A DNA stretch of 64,000 bases from Hafnia psychrotolerans (GTDB lineage: Bacteria > Pseudomonadota > Gammaproteobacteria > Enterobacterales > Enterobacteriaceae), in assembly GCF_014639435.1 (NCBI RefSeq), contig NZ_BMFZ01000005.1, positions 124,001 through 188,000 of the forward strand. The letters are read 5' to 3'. Shown in pieces: positions 34,287 to 47,191 of the stretch. Position 1 is the stretch's first letter. Each line of letters opens with the position of its first letter. The notes under the pieces were generated by a model. It searched no databases, was not told the DNA's origin, and saw nothing but the letters and a program-made list of their open reading frames with translations. The position numbers and the translations under genes were made by a program.

Positions 34287-35119
34287 TGTTGTTTAGCCTG
34301 TGCCTGATTCTGTTGCTGATTACTGTTTTGCTGATCGATAAACTCTGGTGCCCAGCCGACTGACGCACCGGTGTCGTAACGTAAATCGACATAACTGATG
34401 CGTGTTTTATCAGCTTCGGCCTGCTGCTGGAATTTCGGATAAAGGTCTATAAAACGTTGTAAGCGTTTCATTCGATCGTCTCTTCCCAGCTCCAGACGGA
34501 TATCGTTATCCAGAGTGACTTGCCAAGAGTGACGTGCACTCATTGCCACCGCTTTCAACGTGAACTTAGCGGCAGAAAGCGTCTGGCTCATCGTTTGAAA
34601 ACCTTGCAAAACATCTTGTTCGCTGCCTTCCGGACCATAAAGCAACGGCATCTTCTGTTTGACTACTCGCTCGGCAGGTATGCTGAATGATTTGCCGTCA
34701 GCATCGACCATGTGCAAATCATTCCAATGTGCGACTGGCACATACTCCACCAGATGGATCTTCAACTCGTTCGGCCATTGCTTACGTACACTGACCTGTT
34801 TTATCCAAGGTAAACGCTCAATCTGCTGCTGAATGACGTTTACATCCTGCGTCATGAACGTACCCGGCGCACCTAAAGCCAGAATAGCCTGACGAATATC
34901 ATCGTTCGTGGTGTAGTGACGTTCACCTGTCACAACCAGTTGGGACAATGGCAACCGGTTCGCATCCTGCATCCAGCCAATCACGGCCCACACACTCCAT
35001 AAAATAGTTCCCAACACCATCAGCAGGAAAATGATACCTGCCAATTGGCTGCCGTTACTGCGACGAGCGGTCTTCTCCGCCGTCTCGCGCTCTCGTGCAT
35101 TCAGGGCCGCTTGAGACAT
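34283..35119 (-). CDS. ftsQ: Cell division protein FtsQ
   Basis: FtsQ is a bitopic divisome protein bridging FtsA/FtsK and FtsBL. It has 278 residues (276 in E. coli). A cytoplasmic N-terminus is followed by a single membrane segment (about 27-48, [22 protein letters not shown]), a POTRA domain beginning [22 protein letters not shown], and the beta domain with [10 protein letters not shown] and [17 protein letters not shown]. Its ATG overlaps the ddlB stop by one base and its end overlaps ftsA by four. Confidence 0.97.
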   Translation of the reverse strand: MSQAALNARERETAEKTARRSNGSQLAGIIFLLMVLGTILWSVWAVIGWMQDANRLPLSQLVVTGERHYTTNDDIRQAILALGAPGTFMTQDVNVIQQQIERLPWIKQVSVRKQWPNELKIHLVEYVPVAHWNDLHMVDADGKSFSIPAERVVKQKMPLLYGPEGSEQDVLQGFQTMSQTLSAAKFTLKAVAMSARHSWQVTLDNDIRLELGRDDRMKRLQRFIDLYPKFQQQAEADKTRISYVDLRYDTGASVGWAPEFIDQQNSNQQQNQAQAKQQ

Positions 35120-36039
35120 CAGTCAGCCAATTCCAGTATGCGGGCGACCAGTTGAGGGAAACTTAACCCAAACTGTTTTGCCCCCATCGGTACCAGGCTG
35201 TGGCTGGTCATACCTGGGGACGTATTCGCCTCAAGTAAATTGAAGCCGCCTTTACTGTCTTGCATCACATCAATCCGACCCCAGCCGCTGCAATCCAGTG
35301 CGCGATAAGCCTGCATTACCAGTTCTGAAAGCGTTTGTTCTTGTTCGATACTTAAACCACTCGGACAAAAATATTGTGTTTCATCAGAGAGATATTTTGC
35401 CTCATAGTCGTAAAAGGTCCCTGTTGGCTGAATGCGAATTGAAGGTAATACCTGATCACCTACCACAGCCACGGCATACTCCGGTCCACTCAACCACTGT
35501 TCAATCAGTACGTTCTCGTCATGAAGAAAGCCTTCCTGCAGCGCAGGAATCAACGCTTCTTGCGCGGTCACTTTACTCATACCGACGCTGGAACCTTCGC
35601 GGCTTGGCTTAACAATCAATGGCAGACCAAGAGCGGATATTTTCTCGGCTAAAGCGCCTTGCAATACTTCGCCAAGCTGCTTTTTATTTACCAGGACGAA
35701 AGGCGCAATCGGTAAGCCCAGCGCTTGCCACACCAGTTTGGTGCGGAATTTGTCCATAGCCAGCGCAGAAGCCATCACGCCGCTGCCGGTATAAGGCAGA
35801 CCCAGATGTTCCAGCGTGCCCTGTAAAGTACCGTCTTCACCGCCACGACCATGCAACGCAATAAAGACTTTTTCGAAACCTTCTTCTTTCAGGCGGGTGA
35901 CAGCGAAGGTTTTGGTATCAACGGCATGGGCGTCAATACCTGATTCTCTCAGGCCTGCCAATACGGCAGCGCCAGAGTTCAAAGACACATCACGCTCTGC
36001 GGAAGTACCGCCAAATAACACTGCGACTTTCTCAGACAT
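35119..36039 (-). CDS. ddlB: D-alanine--D-alanine ligase B
   Basis: DdlB makes D-Ala-D-Ala for the peptidoglycan stem peptide. It has 306 residues, as in E. coli, with an ATP-grasp fold: [16 protein letters not shown] at the N-terminus, [17 protein letters not shown] for ATP binding, and the C-terminal metal site [20 protein letters not shown] at 36039 overlaps the murC stop by eight bases; a GTG four codons upstream is less likely. It lies between murC and ftsQ. Confidence 0.97.
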   Translation of the reverse strand: MSEKVAVLFGGTSAERDVSLNSGAAVLAGLRESGIDAHAVDTKTFAVTRLKEEGFEKVFIALHGRGGEDGTLQGTLEHLGLPYTGSGVMASALAMDKFRTKLVWQALGLPIAPFVLVNKKQLGEVLQGALAEKISALGLPLIVKPSREGSSVGMSKVTAQEALIPALQEGFLHDENVLIEQWLSGPEYAVAVVGDQVLPSIRIQPTGTFYDYEAKYLSDETQYFCPSGLSIEQEQTLSELVMQAYRALDCSGWGRIDVMQDSKGGFNLLEANTSPGMTSHSLVPMGAKQFGLSFPQLVARILELAD

Positions 36040-37507
36040 GATGTTCTTCACCTTTTCTCACTGGCTGTAATTTCTGATCAGCCAATTTACGGGCCACTTT
36101 GCCGATGTTCCCTGCGCCCTGCACCATCACCAGATCGCCACCTTCAAGGATCTGCGCCAGACTTTCCGGCACGGCATCAATATCTGAAACTAAAATCGGA
36201 TCCAACTTACCGCGGGCACGAATGGTGCGGCAAAGAGAACGGCTATCAGCCCCAGGAATCGGTGCTTCACCCGCCGGATAAACATCTAACATGATCAAAA
36301 CATCTACCTGCGACAGTACGTTGGCAAAATCATCGTATAAATCACGGGTACGCGTGTAACGGTGAGGCTGGAAAATCATCACCAGACGTCGGTCTGGCCA
36401 ACCTGCGCGCGCCGCTTTAATGGTGGCGTCAACTTCTGTCGGATGGTGGCCGTAATCATCCACCAGCATGGCGCTACCGCTTTTAGCATTAACGTTCTCA
36501 AGCGAATATTCACCGAGGAAATCAAACCGGCGCCCGGTCCCCTGGAAACCTGCCAAAGCATGTAAAATCGCGTCATCTTCAATGCCAGCATCCGTCGCGA
36601 CCGCAACAGCTGCCGCCGCATTCAGGGCGTTGTGGCGCCCTGGAGCGTTCAACGTGACAGTGATCAGCGGTTTGTCCTGACGGCGAATGGTGAAGTGACC
36701 CTGAGCGCCATCCTGACGATAGCTTTCTATAAACACATCAGCATCTTCACTGAAGCCATAAGTGGTGATATGGCGACCAACTCGTGGCAGCAATTCGCGA
36801 ATAACCGGATCATCGATACACATCACCGCACGGCCATAAAAGGGGAGGTTGTGCAGGAAGTTGATGAAGGTCTGCTTCAGAATCTCGAAGTCACCCTGAT
36901 ACGTATCCATATGATCCGCTTCAATGTTAGTCACAATCGCTACCATCGGTTGCAGATGCAGGAAGGACGCATCGCTTTCATCAGCTTCAGCAATCAAAAA
37001 CCGGCTTGAGCCCAACCGTGCATGCGTACCCGCAGCTTTAACCAACCCACCGTTCACAAAAGTAGGATCCAGACCGGCTTCAGCATAAATGCTGGTGACC
37101 ATAGCCGTGGTCGTGGTTTTACCGTGCGTTCCGGCAACAGCAATACCGTGACGAAAGCGCATCAGTTCGGCCAGCATCTCAGCACGGCGGATAACGGGAA
37201 TACGCGCTTCACGTGCCGCAACGATCTCTGGGTTATCGGCGGAAATAGCCGTCGACACCACCACCACGCTCGCATCCTGCACATTCTCAGGACGGTGATT
37301 AAAATAAATCTGAGCACCCAGTGCGGTCAGTTGCTGCGTTACGGCGTTGGGTGCAAGATCTGAACCGCTGATCTGATAGCCTTCATTTGCCAACACTTCG
37401 GCGATACCCCCCATGCCGGCACCACCGATGCCAACAAAGTGTATGTGCCGGACGCGATGCATCTCGGGCACGAAGGTACGTAGTTTCGCCAATTGTTGTG
37501 TATTCAC
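36032..37507 (-). CDS. murC: UDP-N-acetylmuramate--L-alanine ligase
   Basis: MurC adds L-alanine to UDP-MurNAc, the first stem-peptide residue. The start is GTG at 37507, giving 491 residues exactly as in E. coli and an N-terminus [15 protein letters not shown]; another GTG four codons upstream is possible but lacks any ribosome site. [30 protein letters not shown] is the UDP-binding Rossmann domain, [12 protein letters not shown] the ATP loop, and [12 protein letters not shown] a conserved Mur ligase motif. murG ends 79 bases upstream. Confidence 0.96.
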   Translation of the reverse strand: MNTQQLAKLRTFVPEMHRVRHIHFVGIGGAGMGGIAEVLANEGYQISGSDLAPNAVTQQLTALGAQIYFNHRPENVQDASVVVVSTAISADNPEIVAAREARIPVIRRAEMLAELMRFRHGIAVAGTHGKTTTTAMVTSIYAEAGLDPTFVNGGLVKAAGTHARLGSSRFLIAEADESDASFLHLQPMVAIVTNIEADHMDTYQGDFEILKQTFINFLHNLPFYGRAVMCIDDPVIRELLPRVGRHITTYGFSEDADVFIESYRQDGAQGHFTIRRQDKPLITVTLNAPGRHNALNAAAAVAVATDAGIEDDAILHALAGFQGTGRRFDFLGEYSLENVNAKSGSAMLVDDYGHHPTEVDATIKAARAGWPDRRLVMIFQPHRYTRTRDLYDDFANVLSQVDVLIMLDVYPAGEAPIPGADSRSLCRTIRARGKLDPILVSDIDAVPESLAQILEGGDLVMVQGAGNIGKVARKLADQKLQPVRKGEEHHV

Positions 37508-37586
37508 GTTTTTCTTCACTATTTTCAGTTACTGATTAATTCGATCATTACGTCTCGGAGCGCAATGATGGCGATCCGTTCATATT

Positions 37587-38654
37587 TCATTTTTTACTGG
37601 CGGTAACCACTTCAGCAGCCACTCGCTCAGTCGCATCAGGAATGGCCACTGCACGTGCTGCAATAGCCATCTCCAGCAGATGAGTTCTGTCCCATCCTGC
37701 CATCACATCAGCCACGGCAGCGGCACTGAAATTCACCTGTTCAATAATTTTCGCTGCACCGGCTTTTTCCAGTGGCAACGCGTTCCAATATTGTTGTCTG
37801 TCTTTATGCTGGAAAGGCACAAAGATCGCAGGTAATCCCGCAGCAGCGATTTCGCTGACCGTCAATGCCCCGGAGCGACACACAACAACATCAGCCCATG
37901 CATAGGCCTGCGCCATGTCGTCAATAAATTCGGTGACATTGTGCTGAGTTTGACCCGCTTTCTGATAAGCCTGATTCACTGACTCCAGCGCACCTTTACC
38001 GACCTGATGCCACAGAGTGATCTTGTCGCCCATCAGAGAAGCCAGTTCAGGCATAGCTTGGTTCAACACCCTGGCACCTTGACTACCACCAATCACCAAG
38101 ACACGAATCGCACCCTGACGATCGGCAAAACGGACTTCAGGCTTTGGCAAGGCCAAAACGTCAGTACGTACCGGATTTCCCACGACTGCCGCTTTCGGAA
38201 ATGCACCGGGGAAAGCCTGTAAAACAGTTTTGGCAATACGCGACAACCAGCGATTAGTCAGCCCTGCAATACCGTTTTGTTCATGTAACACCACCGGGAT
38301 ACGGCATGACCATGCTGCAAGCCCGCCCGGACCAGAAACATACCCCCCCATACCCAGCACCACATCGGGCTTGAAACGGCGCATAATGGCTTTCGCCTGG
38401 CGCCACGCATGATATATGCGAATAGGGGCGGTGAGTTGCGCTTTCAGACCTTTCCCACGCAAACCGGAGATCTGAATAAAATCAATCTCAATGCCATTTT
38501 TAGGCACTAGATCCGCTTCCATTCTGTCGGCTGTGCCTAACCAGCGTACTTCCCAGCCTTGCGCCATTAGATGATGAGCCACAGCCAGGCCGGGGAACAC
38601 ATGCCCGCCGGTGCCGCCAGCCATCACCATTAAACGCTTGGTCTTGTCGCTCAT
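37587..38654 (-). CDS. murG: MurG, lipid II-forming N-acetylglucosaminyltransferase
   Basis: MurG transfers GlcNAc from UDP-GlcNAc to lipid I on the cytoplasmic face of the membrane. The 355-residue protein (E. coli the same) has the GT-B fold with the two glycine-rich motifs [17 protein letters not shown] and [16 protein letters not shown], then [12 protein letters not shown] and the C-terminal UDP-GlcNAc region [32 protein letters not shown]. Its ATG overlaps the ftsW stop (ATGA, four bases). Confidence 0.98.
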   Translation of the reverse strand: MSDKTKRLMVMAGGTGGHVFPGLAVAHHLMAQGWEVRWLGTADRMEADLVPKNGIEIDFIQISGLRGKGLKAQLTAPIRIYHAWRQAKAIMRRFKPDVVLGMGGYVSGPGGLAAWSCRIPVVLHEQNGIAGLTNRWLSRIAKTVLQAFPGAFPKAAVVGNPVRTDVLALPKPEVRFADRQGAIRVLVIGGSQGARVLNQAMPELASLMGDKITLWHQVGKGALESVNQAYQKAGQTQHNVTEFIDDMAQAYAWADVVVCRSGALTVSEIAAAGLPAIFVPFQHKDRQQYWNALPLEKAGAAKIIEQVNFSAAAVADVMAGWDRTHLLEMAIAARAVAIPDATERVAAEVVTASKK

Positions 38655-39853
38655 CGGGCACTCCTTACAAACGCCTGGGCTTTCGCCAGACGCGTTTCGA
38701 AATCAACTCGCAGCAACAGCACGATGGCTGTCGACATAATAATCAGGCTCGAACCACCGTAACTGATCAACGGCAGTGTCAGGCCTTTGGTCGGTAATAT
38801 GCCAGCGGCAGCGCCGACATTAACCAGTGCCTGGAAGCTAAACCACACGCCAATCGAACAGGCCAAAAAGCCGGAAAAACGTTGATCAATTTCCAGAGCA
38901 CGTCGGCCAATGGACATAGCACGAAAAGCGACGAAGAATACCATTAACAACGTTAATACCACACCGAAATAGCCCAATTCTTCAGCTAAAATAGAGAAGA
39001 TAAAGTCCGTGTGTGCTTCGGGCAGATATTCGAGCTTTTGCACCGAGTTACCTAAGCCTTGGCCCCAGAATTCACCGCGGCCAAACGCCATCAATGACTG
39101 GGTTAATTGATAACCACTGCCGAATGGATCCGCCCATGGATTCCAGAATGATGTAACGCGGCGCATACGATAGGGCTCAGCCACAATAAGCAGAGCAACC
39201 GCGAAACCACCGGAGCCGATAATCGCCAAAAACTGCCACATTTTCGCACCGGCTAAAAACAGCATGGCAAGCGTAGTAATAAACAGCACCACCACCGTAC
39301 CCAAGTCAGGTTGAGCCAGCAGCAAAACGGCCAGAATGACCATCACTCCCATCGGCTTACAGAAGCCCCAGAAATTGCTGCGAACCTCTTCAACCTTGCG
39401 CACCAAATAACTGGCCAGATAGCAAAACAGAGACAGCTTAGAAAACTCAGCCGGCTGAATGCGCAAAGGTCCGAAGGAGATCCAACGGGATGCTCCATTC
39501 ACTGAGCTACCGACGACCAGCACCACCAGCAGCATCACGATGGAGATCAGCAGCAATACGTTGCTGTAACGTTGCCAAATACTCATTGGCACACGTAACG
39601 TTATCAGTGACAAACCAAATGCCAGCCCGAGGTAAATCGCATCACGCTTGGCAAACAGGAAAGGATCATTAGCCAAACGTTGCCCAATTGGCATTGATGC
39701 CGAAGTGACCATGACAAAACCGACGATGGCCAGACCAAATGTCAGCCAGAGCAATGTACGGTCATATAGCACCAGCGTTGGGGCATCGTTATCTTTTACG
39801 CCCATCGCCCAATCGTTAAATTTGCCTATCAGGCCAAATCCGGGAATACGCAT
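38651..39853 (-). CDS. ftsW: Peptidoglycan polymerase FtsW (SEDS family)
   Basis: FtsW is the septal SEDS glycosyltransferase partnered with FtsI. This 400-residue protein has about ten membrane segments. It carries the SEDS catalytic loop with [20 protein letters not shown] and AEELGYFG, plus [18 protein letters not shown] near the C-terminus. It is a little shorter than E. coli FtsW (414), chiefly at the N-terminus. ATG at 39853 overlaps the last base of the murD stop. Confidence 0.97.
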   Translation of the reverse strand: MRIPGFGLIGKFNDWAMGVKDNDAPTLVLYDRTLLWLTFGLAIVGFVMVTSASMPIGQRLANDPFLFAKRDAIYLGLAFGLSLITLRVPMSIWQRYSNVLLLISIVMLLVVLVVGSSVNGASRWISFGPLRIQPAEFSKLSLFCYLASYLVRKVEEVRSNFWGFCKPMGVMVILAVLLLAQPDLGTVVVLFITTLAMLFLAGAKMWQFLAIIGSGGFAVALLIVAEPYRMRRVTSFWNPWADPFGSGYQLTQSLMAFGRGEFWGQGLGNSVQKLEYLPEAHTDFIFSILAEELGYFGVVLTLLMVFFVAFRAMSIGRRALEIDQRFSGFLACSIGVWFSFQALVNVGAAAGILPTKGLTLPLISYGGSSLIIMSTAIVLLLRVDFETRLAKAQAFVRSAR

Positions 39854-41169
39854 CAGCCAAGTTCCTTAGCCAGAGCGCTAAACACATCGCCACGATGTTC
39901 AAAATTGCGGAACTGGTCAAGACTGGCACAGGCCGGAGACAACAGCACCAGATCGCCAGCAGTGACGTGCTTGCTGATATCGCGCATCGCTTGCTCCATC
40001 GTTTCAAAGGTCGATGAAACTTCAGGGCGCAGTTGGGCCAATTCCCCACCATCACGGCCAAAACAGTAAATCCGAATATTATCGCCTTGCAGATAAGGCG
40101 CCAGCGGAGAAAAATCAGCAGATTTTCCATCCCCACCCAGCAGCAAATGTAGCATTCCCTCAACCTGAATCCCGTTGAGCGCAGCTTCTGTGCTACCGAC
40201 GTTGGTTGCTTTGGAATCGTTAATCCATTGCACACCGTTATGTTGCCATGCCGTCTGATAGCGGTGTGCTAAACCGGTAAAATGAGTGAGCGCTTGCAAA
40301 CTTGAGGACTGAGGAATGCCCACAGCATCGGCTAACGCGAGCGCGGCCAGCGCGTTGGTGTAGTTGTGACGACCTGTTAGCGGCATCTCTTTCGTATTCA
40401 AAACTTTCTCGCCACGCACGCGTAACCAGATATCATTCAACTGACGGGTCAGATGGTAATCCCCCACGTCGACACCGAAGCTGACACAGCGCTTGTCGGC
40501 ACCTCGCACCGGCATAGTCAATGCATCATCGGCATTAACGACGCACAGCTTGGCATGCTCATAAACGTTTAATTTGGCAGCGCGGTACTGCTGCAATCCA
40601 AACGGATAACGGTCCATATGATCTTCAGTCACATTCAGCACCGTCGCTGCGGCGGCGTGCAGACTGTGGGTCGTTTCAAGCTGGAAGCTTGAAAGTTCAA
40701 GCACATACAACTCGTACTCTTGATCAAGCATACTGAGGACAGGCAAGCCGATATTGCCACCGACGCCAACCTTCCAACCCGCGGCTTTTGCCATCTCGCC
40801 CACCAGCATAGTGACCGTGCTTTTACCGTTTGAGCCAGTGATCGCCACGATAGGTATCTGCACTTCCCGGCAAAACAGTTCGATATCGCCTACCACTTCT
40901 ACACCCGCTTCAGCCGCCGCGTTCAGCGCCGGTGTCGCCAGCGCCATTCCCGGGCTCGCAACGATCAGATCAGCATCCAGCAACCAGTCTTCGTTCAGGG
41001 ATCCAAGATGACGCTCAACGTTGTCTGCCAGTTTGTCCAGACCCGGAGGGCTGACACGGGTATCAATAACGCGCGGCGTTACGCCACGCGCCACAAAGAA
41101 ATCAACACAAGAGAGGCCAGTCAGGCCCAACCCGATAATGACAACTTTTTTACCCAGATAGTCAGCCAT
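39853..41169 (-). CDS. murD: UDP-N-acetylmuramoylalanine--D-glutamate ligase
   Basis: MurD adds D-glutamate to UDP-MurNAc-L-Ala. At 438 residues it is E. coli length. [13 protein letters not shown] is the N-terminal UDP site, [14 protein letters not shown] the ATP loop (near 111-122), [12 protein letters not shown] carries the carbamylated lysine neighbourhood, and [39 protein letters not shown] and [18 protein letters not shown] are conserved Mur motifs. Two bases separate its ATG from the mraY stop. Confidence 0.98.
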   Translation of the reverse strand: MADYLGKKVVIIGLGLTGLSCVDFFVARGVTPRVIDTRVSPPGLDKLADNVERHLGSLNEDWLLDADLIVASPGMALATPALNAAAEAGVEVVGDIELFCREVQIPIVAITGSNGKSTVTMLVGEMAKAAGWKVGVGGNIGLPVLSMLDQEYELYVLELSSFQLETTHSLHAAAATVLNVTEDHMDRYPFGLQQYRAAKLNVYEHAKLCVVNADDALTMPVRGADKRCVSFGVDVGDYHLTRQLNDIWLRVRGEKVLNTKEMPLTGRHNYTNALAALALADAVGIPQSSSLQALTHFTGLAHRYQTAWQHNGVQWINDSKATNVGSTEAALNGIQVEGMLHLLLGGDGKSADFSPLAPYLQGDNIRIYCFGRDGGELAQLRPEVSSTFETMEQAMRDISKHVTAGDLVLLSPACASLDQFRNFEHRGDVFSALAKELG

Positions 41170-41171
41170 AA

Positions 41172-42254
41172 TTACCGCACCTTCAGCGTCGCAAGGCCAA
41201 TCAGTACCAGCATCAGCGAAATGATCCAGAAACGTACAATGACACGCGGTTCCGGCCAGCCTTTAAGTTCATAGTGGTGGTGAATCGGCGCCATACGGAA
41301 AATGCGCTGGCCACGTAACTTAAAGGACCCAACTTGTAAAATGACCGAGAGCGTTTCAACCACAAATACACCGCCCATGATCAACAGTAAGAACTCCTGT
41401 CGCAGTAAAACTGCGATGGTACCGAGTGCGCCACCTAATGCCAGTGACCCAACATCACCCATGAATACCTGAGCCGGGTAGGTATTGAACCAAAGGAAGC
41501 CCAGCCCCGCACCCACTATCGCCGTACAGACAATCACTAGCTCACCGGCATGTCGCAAGTAAGGAATATGCAGATAGTTAGCGAAGTTCATGTTACCGGT
41601 AGCCCAAGCCACCAGTGCAAAACCCCCCGCCACGAATACAGTCGGCATAATCGCCAGCCCATCCAGACCATCAGTCAGGTTGACGGCATTACTGGTGCCC
41701 ACAATCACGAAATAGCTCAGTAAGATATAAAGCAACCCCAACTGCGGCATGATGTCCTTGAAAAACGGCACCACCAACTCAGTGGCGGGAGTATCCTTGC
41801 CAATGGCGTACATAACGAAAGCTGCTGCCAGCGCAATCACCGACTGCCAGAAATATTTCCAACGGGCGATCAGACCTTTAGTGTCTTTACGCACCACTTT
41901 GCGATAATCATCCACAAAGCCGACGATGCCATACCCAATCAGTACGAACAGAACGCACCATACATAAGGGTTCCAGGGATATGCCCACATCAATACCGAA
42001 ATGGTGATTGAGGTAAGAATCATCAATCCCCCCATGGTTGGCGTACCGCGTTTGCTGAAATGCGATTCAGGACCGTCGCTACGCACAACCTGACCAAAAG
42101 ACATTTTCTGCAGACGCGCAATCATGCGCGGCCCCATCCACAACGAGATGAACAGAGCGGTCAGCAGGCTGACGATGGCGCGAAACGTCAAATAGGAAAA
42201 GACGTTGAAGCCGGAATAATATTTGACCAAATGTTCGGCCAGCCAAACTAACAT
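41172..42254 (-). CDS. mraY: Phospho-N-acetylmuramoyl-pentapeptide transferase MraY
   Basis: MraY transfers phospho-MurNAc-pentapeptide to undecaprenyl phosphate, making lipid I. The 360-residue membrane protein has ten predicted segments. Catalytic aspartates are in [16 protein letters not shown] and [13 protein letters not shown]; the HHH motif occurs in [23 protein letters not shown] at 42254 overlaps the murF stop by seven bases. Confidence 0.98.
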   Translation of the reverse strand: MLVWLAEHLVKYYSGFNVFSYLTFRAIVSLLTALFISLWMGPRMIARLQKMSFGQVVRSDGPESHFSKRGTPTMGGLMILTSITISVLMWAYPWNPYVWCVLFVLIGYGIVGFVDDYRKVVRKDTKGLIARWKYFWQSVIALAAAFVMYAIGKDTPATELVVPFFKDIMPQLGLLYILLSYFVIVGTSNAVNLTDGLDGLAIMPTVFVAGGFALVAWATGNMNFANYLHIPYLRHAGELVIVCTAIVGAGLGFLWFNTYPAQVFMGDVGSLALGGALGTIAVLLRQEFLLLIMGGVFVVETLSVILQVGSFKLRGQRIFRMAPIHHHYELKGWPEPRVIVRFWIISLMLVLIGLATLKVR

Positions 42255-43609
42255 GTTGCATTCTCCTGTAACGCCCGTACTACCTGCTCCATAGCGGCAC
42301 TACGTGAACCTTTAATTAAAATGGTAATAACCGCATGTTCTGACAGTAAGCGTGTTAAACGGGCTGTCAGGGCTGCCTTATCTTGAAGATGTTCCCCACA
42401 GCCACTCATGTCACTAATGAGGCGGCTGGCATGGCCAATACTGAAGACTTTGTCGATCCCGGCCTCGCGAATAGACTCACCTACCTGCCGATGGCAGTTT
42501 TCAGTTGCATCTCCCAGTTCAGCCATGTCGCCCACCGCCATCACGCGATAGCCTGGCATCTCGGCAAGGGTTTGTGCGGCGGCGGTCATTGAACCCACGT
42601 TAGCGTTATAGCTGTCATCAAGCAGGGTTTTACCTTCACTTAATGCGACAGGGAACAAACGCCCCGGAACGGCTTGCAGGGTAGCTAAACCTTCACGTAC
42701 GTTGTCCAGACTGGCACCCACGGATAACGCCAGTGCTGCGGAGGCAAGTGCATTAGCAATGTTGTGACGCCCTGGCAATGGTAAGGAAATATCCATAGAG
42801 CCTTGTGGCGAGTGCAGAGTAAATACGGTATTTAGCGGGCTGAGATGAATATCTGTTGCGTAGAAATCAACGCCATCAGCCGCATCCGGCGAGAAACGCC
42901 AGACGGTTTTATTGTTCAGATGGCGCTGCCAGTGCGGCCAGTCATTGCTGTCAGCATTGAGAATAGCAACGCCTTGCGCTGGCAAGCCTTCGAAAATTTC
43001 GCCTTTGGCCTGTGCAACACCGGCCAGAGAGCCAAAACCTTCGAGGTGGGCAGCGGAAAGGTTATTCACCAGCGCGGTTTCCGGCCTGGTCAGATCGGTG
43101 GTGTAGGCGATTTCACCCAGATGGTTGGCGCCCATTTCGATCACAGCAAAGTCATGCTCGGCCGTCAGCCGCAACAGCGTTAACGGCACGCCGATGTCAT
43201 TATTGAAATTGCCTGCGGTGTACAGCACGTTGCCGCACTCGCGCAAAATCGCGGCAGTCATCTCTTTTACTGAGGTTTTTCCTGACGATCCGGTAAGACC
43301 GACAATGCGGGCAGGAACTTGCTGACGGACCCAAGCGCCTAATTGACCTAATGCGATACGGGTATCAGCAACCACTAATTGTGGAACCTCAACAGGTAAG
43401 CGCTTACTTACCAGCAATGCTACTGCTCCTAAAGTGATGGCATCAACGGCGAAGTCATGGGCGTCAAATTTTTCACCTTTGAGAGCAACGAACAGGCAAC
43501 CTGCTTCGACCTTACGGGTATCCGTTACGACGACATCGATCTGCGCATCAGCACCGATTAACTCAGCTTTTAGTTCGCGGGCAAGTGTCTGTAGAGAAAC
43601 GCGGATCAT
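42248..43609 (-). CDS. murF: UDP-MurNAc-tripeptide--D-Ala-D-Ala ligase
   Basis: MurF adds the D-Ala-D-Ala made by Ddl to complete the UDP-MurNAc-pentapeptide. It has 453 residues (452 in E. coli). [13 protein letters not shown] is the ATP loop (near 107-119), [18 protein letters not shown] and [16 protein letters not shown] are conserved, and [13 protein letters not shown] is the substrate motif. It overlaps murE by four bases at its start and mraY by seven at its end. Confidence 0.98.
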   Translation of the reverse strand: MIRVSLQTLARELKAELIGADAQIDVVVTDTRKVEAGCLFVALKGEKFDAHDFAVDAITLGAVALLVSKRLPVEVPQLVVADTRIALGQLGAWVRQQVPARIVGLTGSSGKTSVKEMTAAILRECGNVLYTAGNFNNDIGVPLTLLRLTAEHDFAVIEMGANHLGEIAYTTDLTRPETALVNNLSAAHLEGFGSLAGVAQAKGEIFEGLPAQGVAILNADSNDWPHWQRHLNNKTVWRFSPDAADGVDFYATDIHLSPLNTVFTLHSPQGSMDISLPLPGRHNIANALASAALALSVGASLDNVREGLATLQAVPGRLFPVALSEGKTLLDDSYNANVGSMTAAAQTLAEMPGYRVMAVGDMAELGDATENCHRQVGESIREAGIDKVFSIGHASRLISDMSGCGEHLQDKAALTARLTRLLSEHAVITILIKGSRSAAMEQVVRALQENATC

Positions 43610-45093
43610 GCGATCACCCCCAGCAAGCGGGCGGCGGTAACGCGATCTGAGTAGTCAAGACGTTGATTACCAACCAGTTGATAATCCTCATGCCCTTTAC
43701 CAGCGATCAAAACGACATCGTCTTCAGTCGCCTGCATAATGGCGTTTGTCACGGCTTCGGCACGCCCATGAATTTCCAGCGCACGGCCAGCATCAAGCAG
43801 GCCTGAGAGGATATCGGCCACAATGGCACGTGGCTCTTCACTACGCGGGTTGTCATCGGTGACGATGACTCGGTCAGCAAACTGCTCAGCAATCCCCCCC
43901 ATAAGTGGGCGCTTACCTTTGTCGCGATCACCGCCGCAACCAAAGACGCACCACAACTGCCCTTTGCAATGTAGTCGGGCAGCTACCAGCGCTTTTTCCA
44001 ACGCATCCGGCGTGTGGGCGTAATCGACGACAACAGTGGGTTTACCTGGCGCGTTGAACACTTCCATACGACCGCAAACGGGTTGTAATTGGGAAGAGGT
44101 TGACAGCAATTGCGCCAATGGATAATCCAGTGACAGCAATGTCGCCAGTCCTACCAGCAGATTACTCACGTTGAATGCGCCCATAAGACGGCTTTCAAGT
44201 TTACCCTCACCCCAACTGGAGTCGATGATTACGCTGGCACCGTTATCGTGATAATCCACACTACGCGCCACCAGCCAGCGTCCTTTCCAACTTGCCGGGA
44301 TTTTATCTTCCATGCTGACCGCCACCGCATCTGGCAATGTTGCCAGCCAACGCAGCCCGACTTCGTCATCAGCATTAATGATTTTTTGCCCCACCTGATG
44401 CGTGGCGAAGAGCTGCCATTTGGCCGCTTCATAATTTTGCATGTCACCGTGATAATCGAGGTGATCGCGGCTCAGGTTGGTAAACGCCGCGGCGGCGAAT
44501 GGCAATGCCGCAACGCGATGCTGGACCAACCCATGGGATGAGACTTCCATCGCTGCAAAGGTTGCGCCCTGCTGCGCCAGATCAGCTAACACATGTTGAA
44601 CCTGCACAGCAGAACCGGTGGTATTTTCAGCAGGGATAACCTGGTCAAGTAAACCATTTCCCACCGTCCCCATCACCGCACCGGTCTCGCCCAATAACTG
44701 CGCCCATTGTGCTAATAGCTGAGTGGTGGTGGTTTTCCCATTGGTCCCCGTCACACCCACCAAGCGTAATACTTTGCCTGGCTCAGCGTAGAAACGCCCA
44801 GCCAGTGCCGATAGCAACACGTTAAGATTATCGAGATAGATAACCGGTACACCATGCATCTGGCATACCGATCCATGTTCTTTTTCACCCTTAGCTTCGG
44901 CCACCACAGCAGCCACACCTTGTGCAATAGCCTGTGGAATAAAACGACGTCCGTCGTTGCTATGGCCTGAAATCGCGACGAAAAGATCTCCGGCAGCCGC
45001 AACACGGCTGTCTAAAATCAACTCTCTCAGCGCTACATCCGGGGCATCACTCACCCAGGGCGCCAGTAGGTCGCGCAAATTACGATCTGCCAC
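43606..45093 (-). CDS. murE: UDP-MurNAc-L-Ala-D-Glu--meso-diaminopimelate ligase
   Basis: MurE adds the third stem residue. The 495 residues match E. coli. [18 protein letters not shown] is the ATP loop; the [11 protein letters not shown] motif marks meso-diaminopimelate rather than lysine specificity, consistent with a Gram-negative wall. [16 protein letters not shown] and [15 protein letters not shown] are also diagnostic. The ATG at 45093 overlaps ftsI by 14 bases, one of the larger overlaps in the cluster. Confidence 0.98.
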   Translation of the reverse strand: MADRNLRDLLAPWVSDAPDVALRELILDSRVAAAGDLFVAISGHSNDGRRFIPQAIAQGVAAVVAEAKGEKEHGSVCQMHGVPVIYLDNLNVLLSALAGRFYAEPGKVLRLVGVTGTNGKTTTTQLLAQWAQLLGETGAVMGTVGNGLLDQVIPAENTTGSAVQVQHVLADLAQQGATFAAMEVSSHGLVQHRVAALPFAAAAFTNLSRDHLDYHGDMQNYEAAKWQLFATHQVGQKIINADDEVGLRWLATLPDAVAVSMEDKIPASWKGRWLVARSVDYHDNGASVIIDSSWGEGKLESRLMGAFNVSNLLVGLATLLSLDYPLAQLLSTSSQLQPVCGRMEVFNAPGKPTVVVDYAHTPDALEKALVAARLHCKGQLWCVFGCGGDRDKGKRPLMGGIAEQFADRVIVTDDNPRSEEPRAIVADILSGLLDAGRALEIHGRAEAVTNAIMQATEDDVVLIAGKGHEDYQLVGNQRLDYSDRVTAARLLGVIA

Positions 45094-46843
45094 CTGAAGC
45101 CTCTTTTTGATTGTTAACTATTGAATCATTTTCAGCGGCGGTCAGTGCATCAGGTTCAATGTTCATTGTGCGTAGAACGCCGCCCATGATCGCGCCGAAG
45201 ACTGGCGCTGAAATAGCACCACCGTAATATTTACCGCCCTGGGGATCATTGATGACCACCACGAGCGCAAACCGTGGATTACTGGCTGGGGCAACGCCAG
45301 CGGTGTAAGCGATGTAACGATTAACGTATTTACCATCCGGACCAACTTTCTTAGCCGTACCGGTTTTAATCGCAATCCGGTAGCCCTTAATGGCCGCTTT
45401 AACCCCACCTCCGCCTGGTAACGCCACACTTTCCATCATATGAAGCACAGTGCGTACCAGCGGTTCAGGGAAGATACGTTCACCAGAAACAGGAGGATCA
45501 ACCTTGGTGATCGACAATGGGCGATAAATACCCATACTGCCGATCGTTGCATAGACACGTGCTAACTGGAGAGGCGTCACCATTAGCCCGTAACCGAAAG
45601 AGAAGGTGGCCCTCTCTATGTCAGACCACCGTTGTTTTTTAGGGTATAAGCCACTGCTTTCTCCAACCAGCCCCAAATTGGTCGGTTTTCCCAATCCGAA
45701 TCGCGAATAAGTATCTACCAGCTCTGCGGACGGCATCGCTAACGCCATTTTTGATACACCGACGTTACTCGACTTCTGCAAGACACCCGTCACTGAAAGC
45801 TCCGGATATCGGGCCACGTCTTTGATTTCGTGACCATTAATGTAGTACGGCAACGTGTTGAGAACGCTGTTCTCTTTCACCACACCGTTTCTAAGCGCAG
45901 TCATAACCACCATCGGTTTGACGGTAGAACCCGGCTCGAAAATGTCTGTAATAGCACGGTTGCGCATGGCTTCTTTAGGCGTATCCGGCAAATTATTTGG
46001 ATTGTAAGAAGGGCTGTTTGCCATAGCCAGCACTTCACCGGTCTGCACATCCACCAGCACGGCAGTCCCTGATTCAGCTTTATTGAACGCCACAGCATTG
46101 CTCAATTCGCGATAGACCAGTGCTTGTAAGCGTTCGTCGATACTGAGTGCCAGATTGTGCGCAGCCTGGCTATCTACTGAAGAGATATCTTCGATAACAC
46201 GTCCAAAACGGTCTTTACGAATGGTACGTTCACCCGGTTTTCCGGTTAGCCAACGATCAAAGCTCTTCTCTACACCTTCGATACCCTGACTATCGATGTT
46301 GGTCACACCGATGACATGTGCAGTAACCTGCCCCGCAGGATAATAACGGCGAGATTCCTGGCGCAACGATATGCCGGGAAGTTTCAGCTTATGGATGTAT
46401 TCACCGATCGATGGATTGACCTGACGCGCCAGATAAACAAAGCGTCCTTTCGGGTTGGCATTAATACGGGCGGAAAGTTGATCGAGAGGAATGTTTAACG
46501 CATCGGATAGCGCTTTCCAGCGGGCGTCTACCGTGATCCCCCCGCGATCATGAATCTCTTTCGGATCGGCCCAGATAGCATTTACCGGCACACTCACCGC
46601 CAAAGGTCGTCCAGCACGGTCAGTGATCATACCTCTTGATGTTTCAATGGTTTGCACCCGTAGCGAGCGCAGATCACCCTCTTTAACCAGACGTTCCGGA
46701 TTGATAACTTGCAGATAAGCCACCCGCAGCATCAACCCCACCAGCGCGAGAAGAATACAACCGCACAGCAACGCAAAACGCCAGCTAATAAAGCTGGTTT
46801 GATCTTCAGGACGTTTTAACTTCGTTTTGTGCGCTGCTTTCAT
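45080..46843 (-). CDS. ftsI: Septal peptidoglycan transpeptidase FtsI (PBP3)
   Basis: FtsI is the class B penicillin-binding protein that cross-links septal peptidoglycan and partners FtsW. It has 587 residues (588 in E. coli). A short cytoplasmic N-terminus and one membrane segment ([22 protein letters not shown], about 23-45) precede the dimerisation domain. The transpeptidase carries the active-site Ser306 in GSTVKP, the SSN motif (QKSSNVG) near 358 and KTGTAKK near 493. The C-terminal tail after [14 protein letters not shown] is likely processed, as in E. coli. 27 bases separate it from ftsL. Confidence 0.98.
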   Translation of the reverse strand: MKAAHKTKLKRPEDQTSFISWRFALLCGCILLALVGLMLRVAYLQVINPERLVKEGDLRSLRVQTIETSRGMITDRAGRPLAVSVPVNAIWADPKEIHDRGGITVDARWKALSDALNIPLDQLSARINANPKGRFVYLARQVNPSIGEYIHKLKLPGISLRQESRRYYPAGQVTAHVIGVTNIDSQGIEGVEKSFDRWLTGKPGERTIRKDRFGRVIEDISSVDSQAAHNLALSIDERLQALVYRELSNAVAFNKAESGTAVLVDVQTGEVLAMANSPSYNPNNLPDTPKEAMRNRAITDIFEPGSTVKPMVVMTALRNGVVKENSVLNTLPYYINGHEIKDVARYPELSVTGVLQKSSNVGVSKMALAMPSAELVDTYSRFGLGKPTNLGLVGESSGLYPKKQRWSDIERATFSFGYGLMVTPLQLARVYATIGSMGIYRPLSITKVDPPVSGERIFPEPLVRTVLHMMESVALPGGGGVKAAIKGYRIAIKTGTAKKVGPDGKYVNRYIAYTAGVAPASNPRFALVVVINDPQGGKYYGGAISAPVFGAIMGGVLRTMNIEPDALTAAENDSIVNNQKEASGGRS

Positions 46844-46870
46844 CTGTTGCTTATCTTCTCCATGAGTATT

Positions 46871-47191
46871 CTAGGGTTGAACCACGATGTTTTCTTTCGA
46901 TGGATCAACATGTTGCATCTGCAATTTCTCCGTTGCGATACGTTCTACCCGGCTGTGATCGCCGAGGGCATTCTCTTCAAGGATAAGGTTGCGCCACTCA
47001 ATATCCAGCGCATCCCTTTCCAGCACTAACTGTTCTCTTTGCGCCGTCAGCAAACGGGTTCGGTGAGAGGTGGTCACTACTAAAATGGCACTCACCAGAA
47101 CCGCAATCATCAAAATCATTGGGATTTTGCCATTACGTAGAATGTCACTGGTGATGACACCCACTAATCCATGCCTCTCGTTACCCATCAC
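46871..47191 (-). CDS. ftsL: Cell division protein FtsL
   Basis: FtsL is a small bitopic divisome protein forming a coiled coil with FtsB and activating FtsWI. It has 106 residues, against 121 in E. coli; the shortfall is in the cytoplasmic N-terminus. The membrane segment is [19 protein letters not shown] (about 24-42). The periplasmic leucine-rich coiled coil [42 protein letters not shown] is almost identical to E. coli. The ATG overlaps the rsmH stop (ATGA). Confidence 0.96.
   Translation of the reverse strand: MMGNERHGLVGVITSDILRNGKIPMILMIAVLVSAILVVTTSHRTRLLTAQREQLVLERDALDIEWRNLILEENALGDHSRVERIATEKLQMQHVDPSKENIVVQP

Noticed and set aside
37508-37519. A longer MurC start four codons upstream
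   Set aside because: Both are GTG codons. The inner one gives exactly the E. coli length and N-terminus, and the outer one has no ribosome site.
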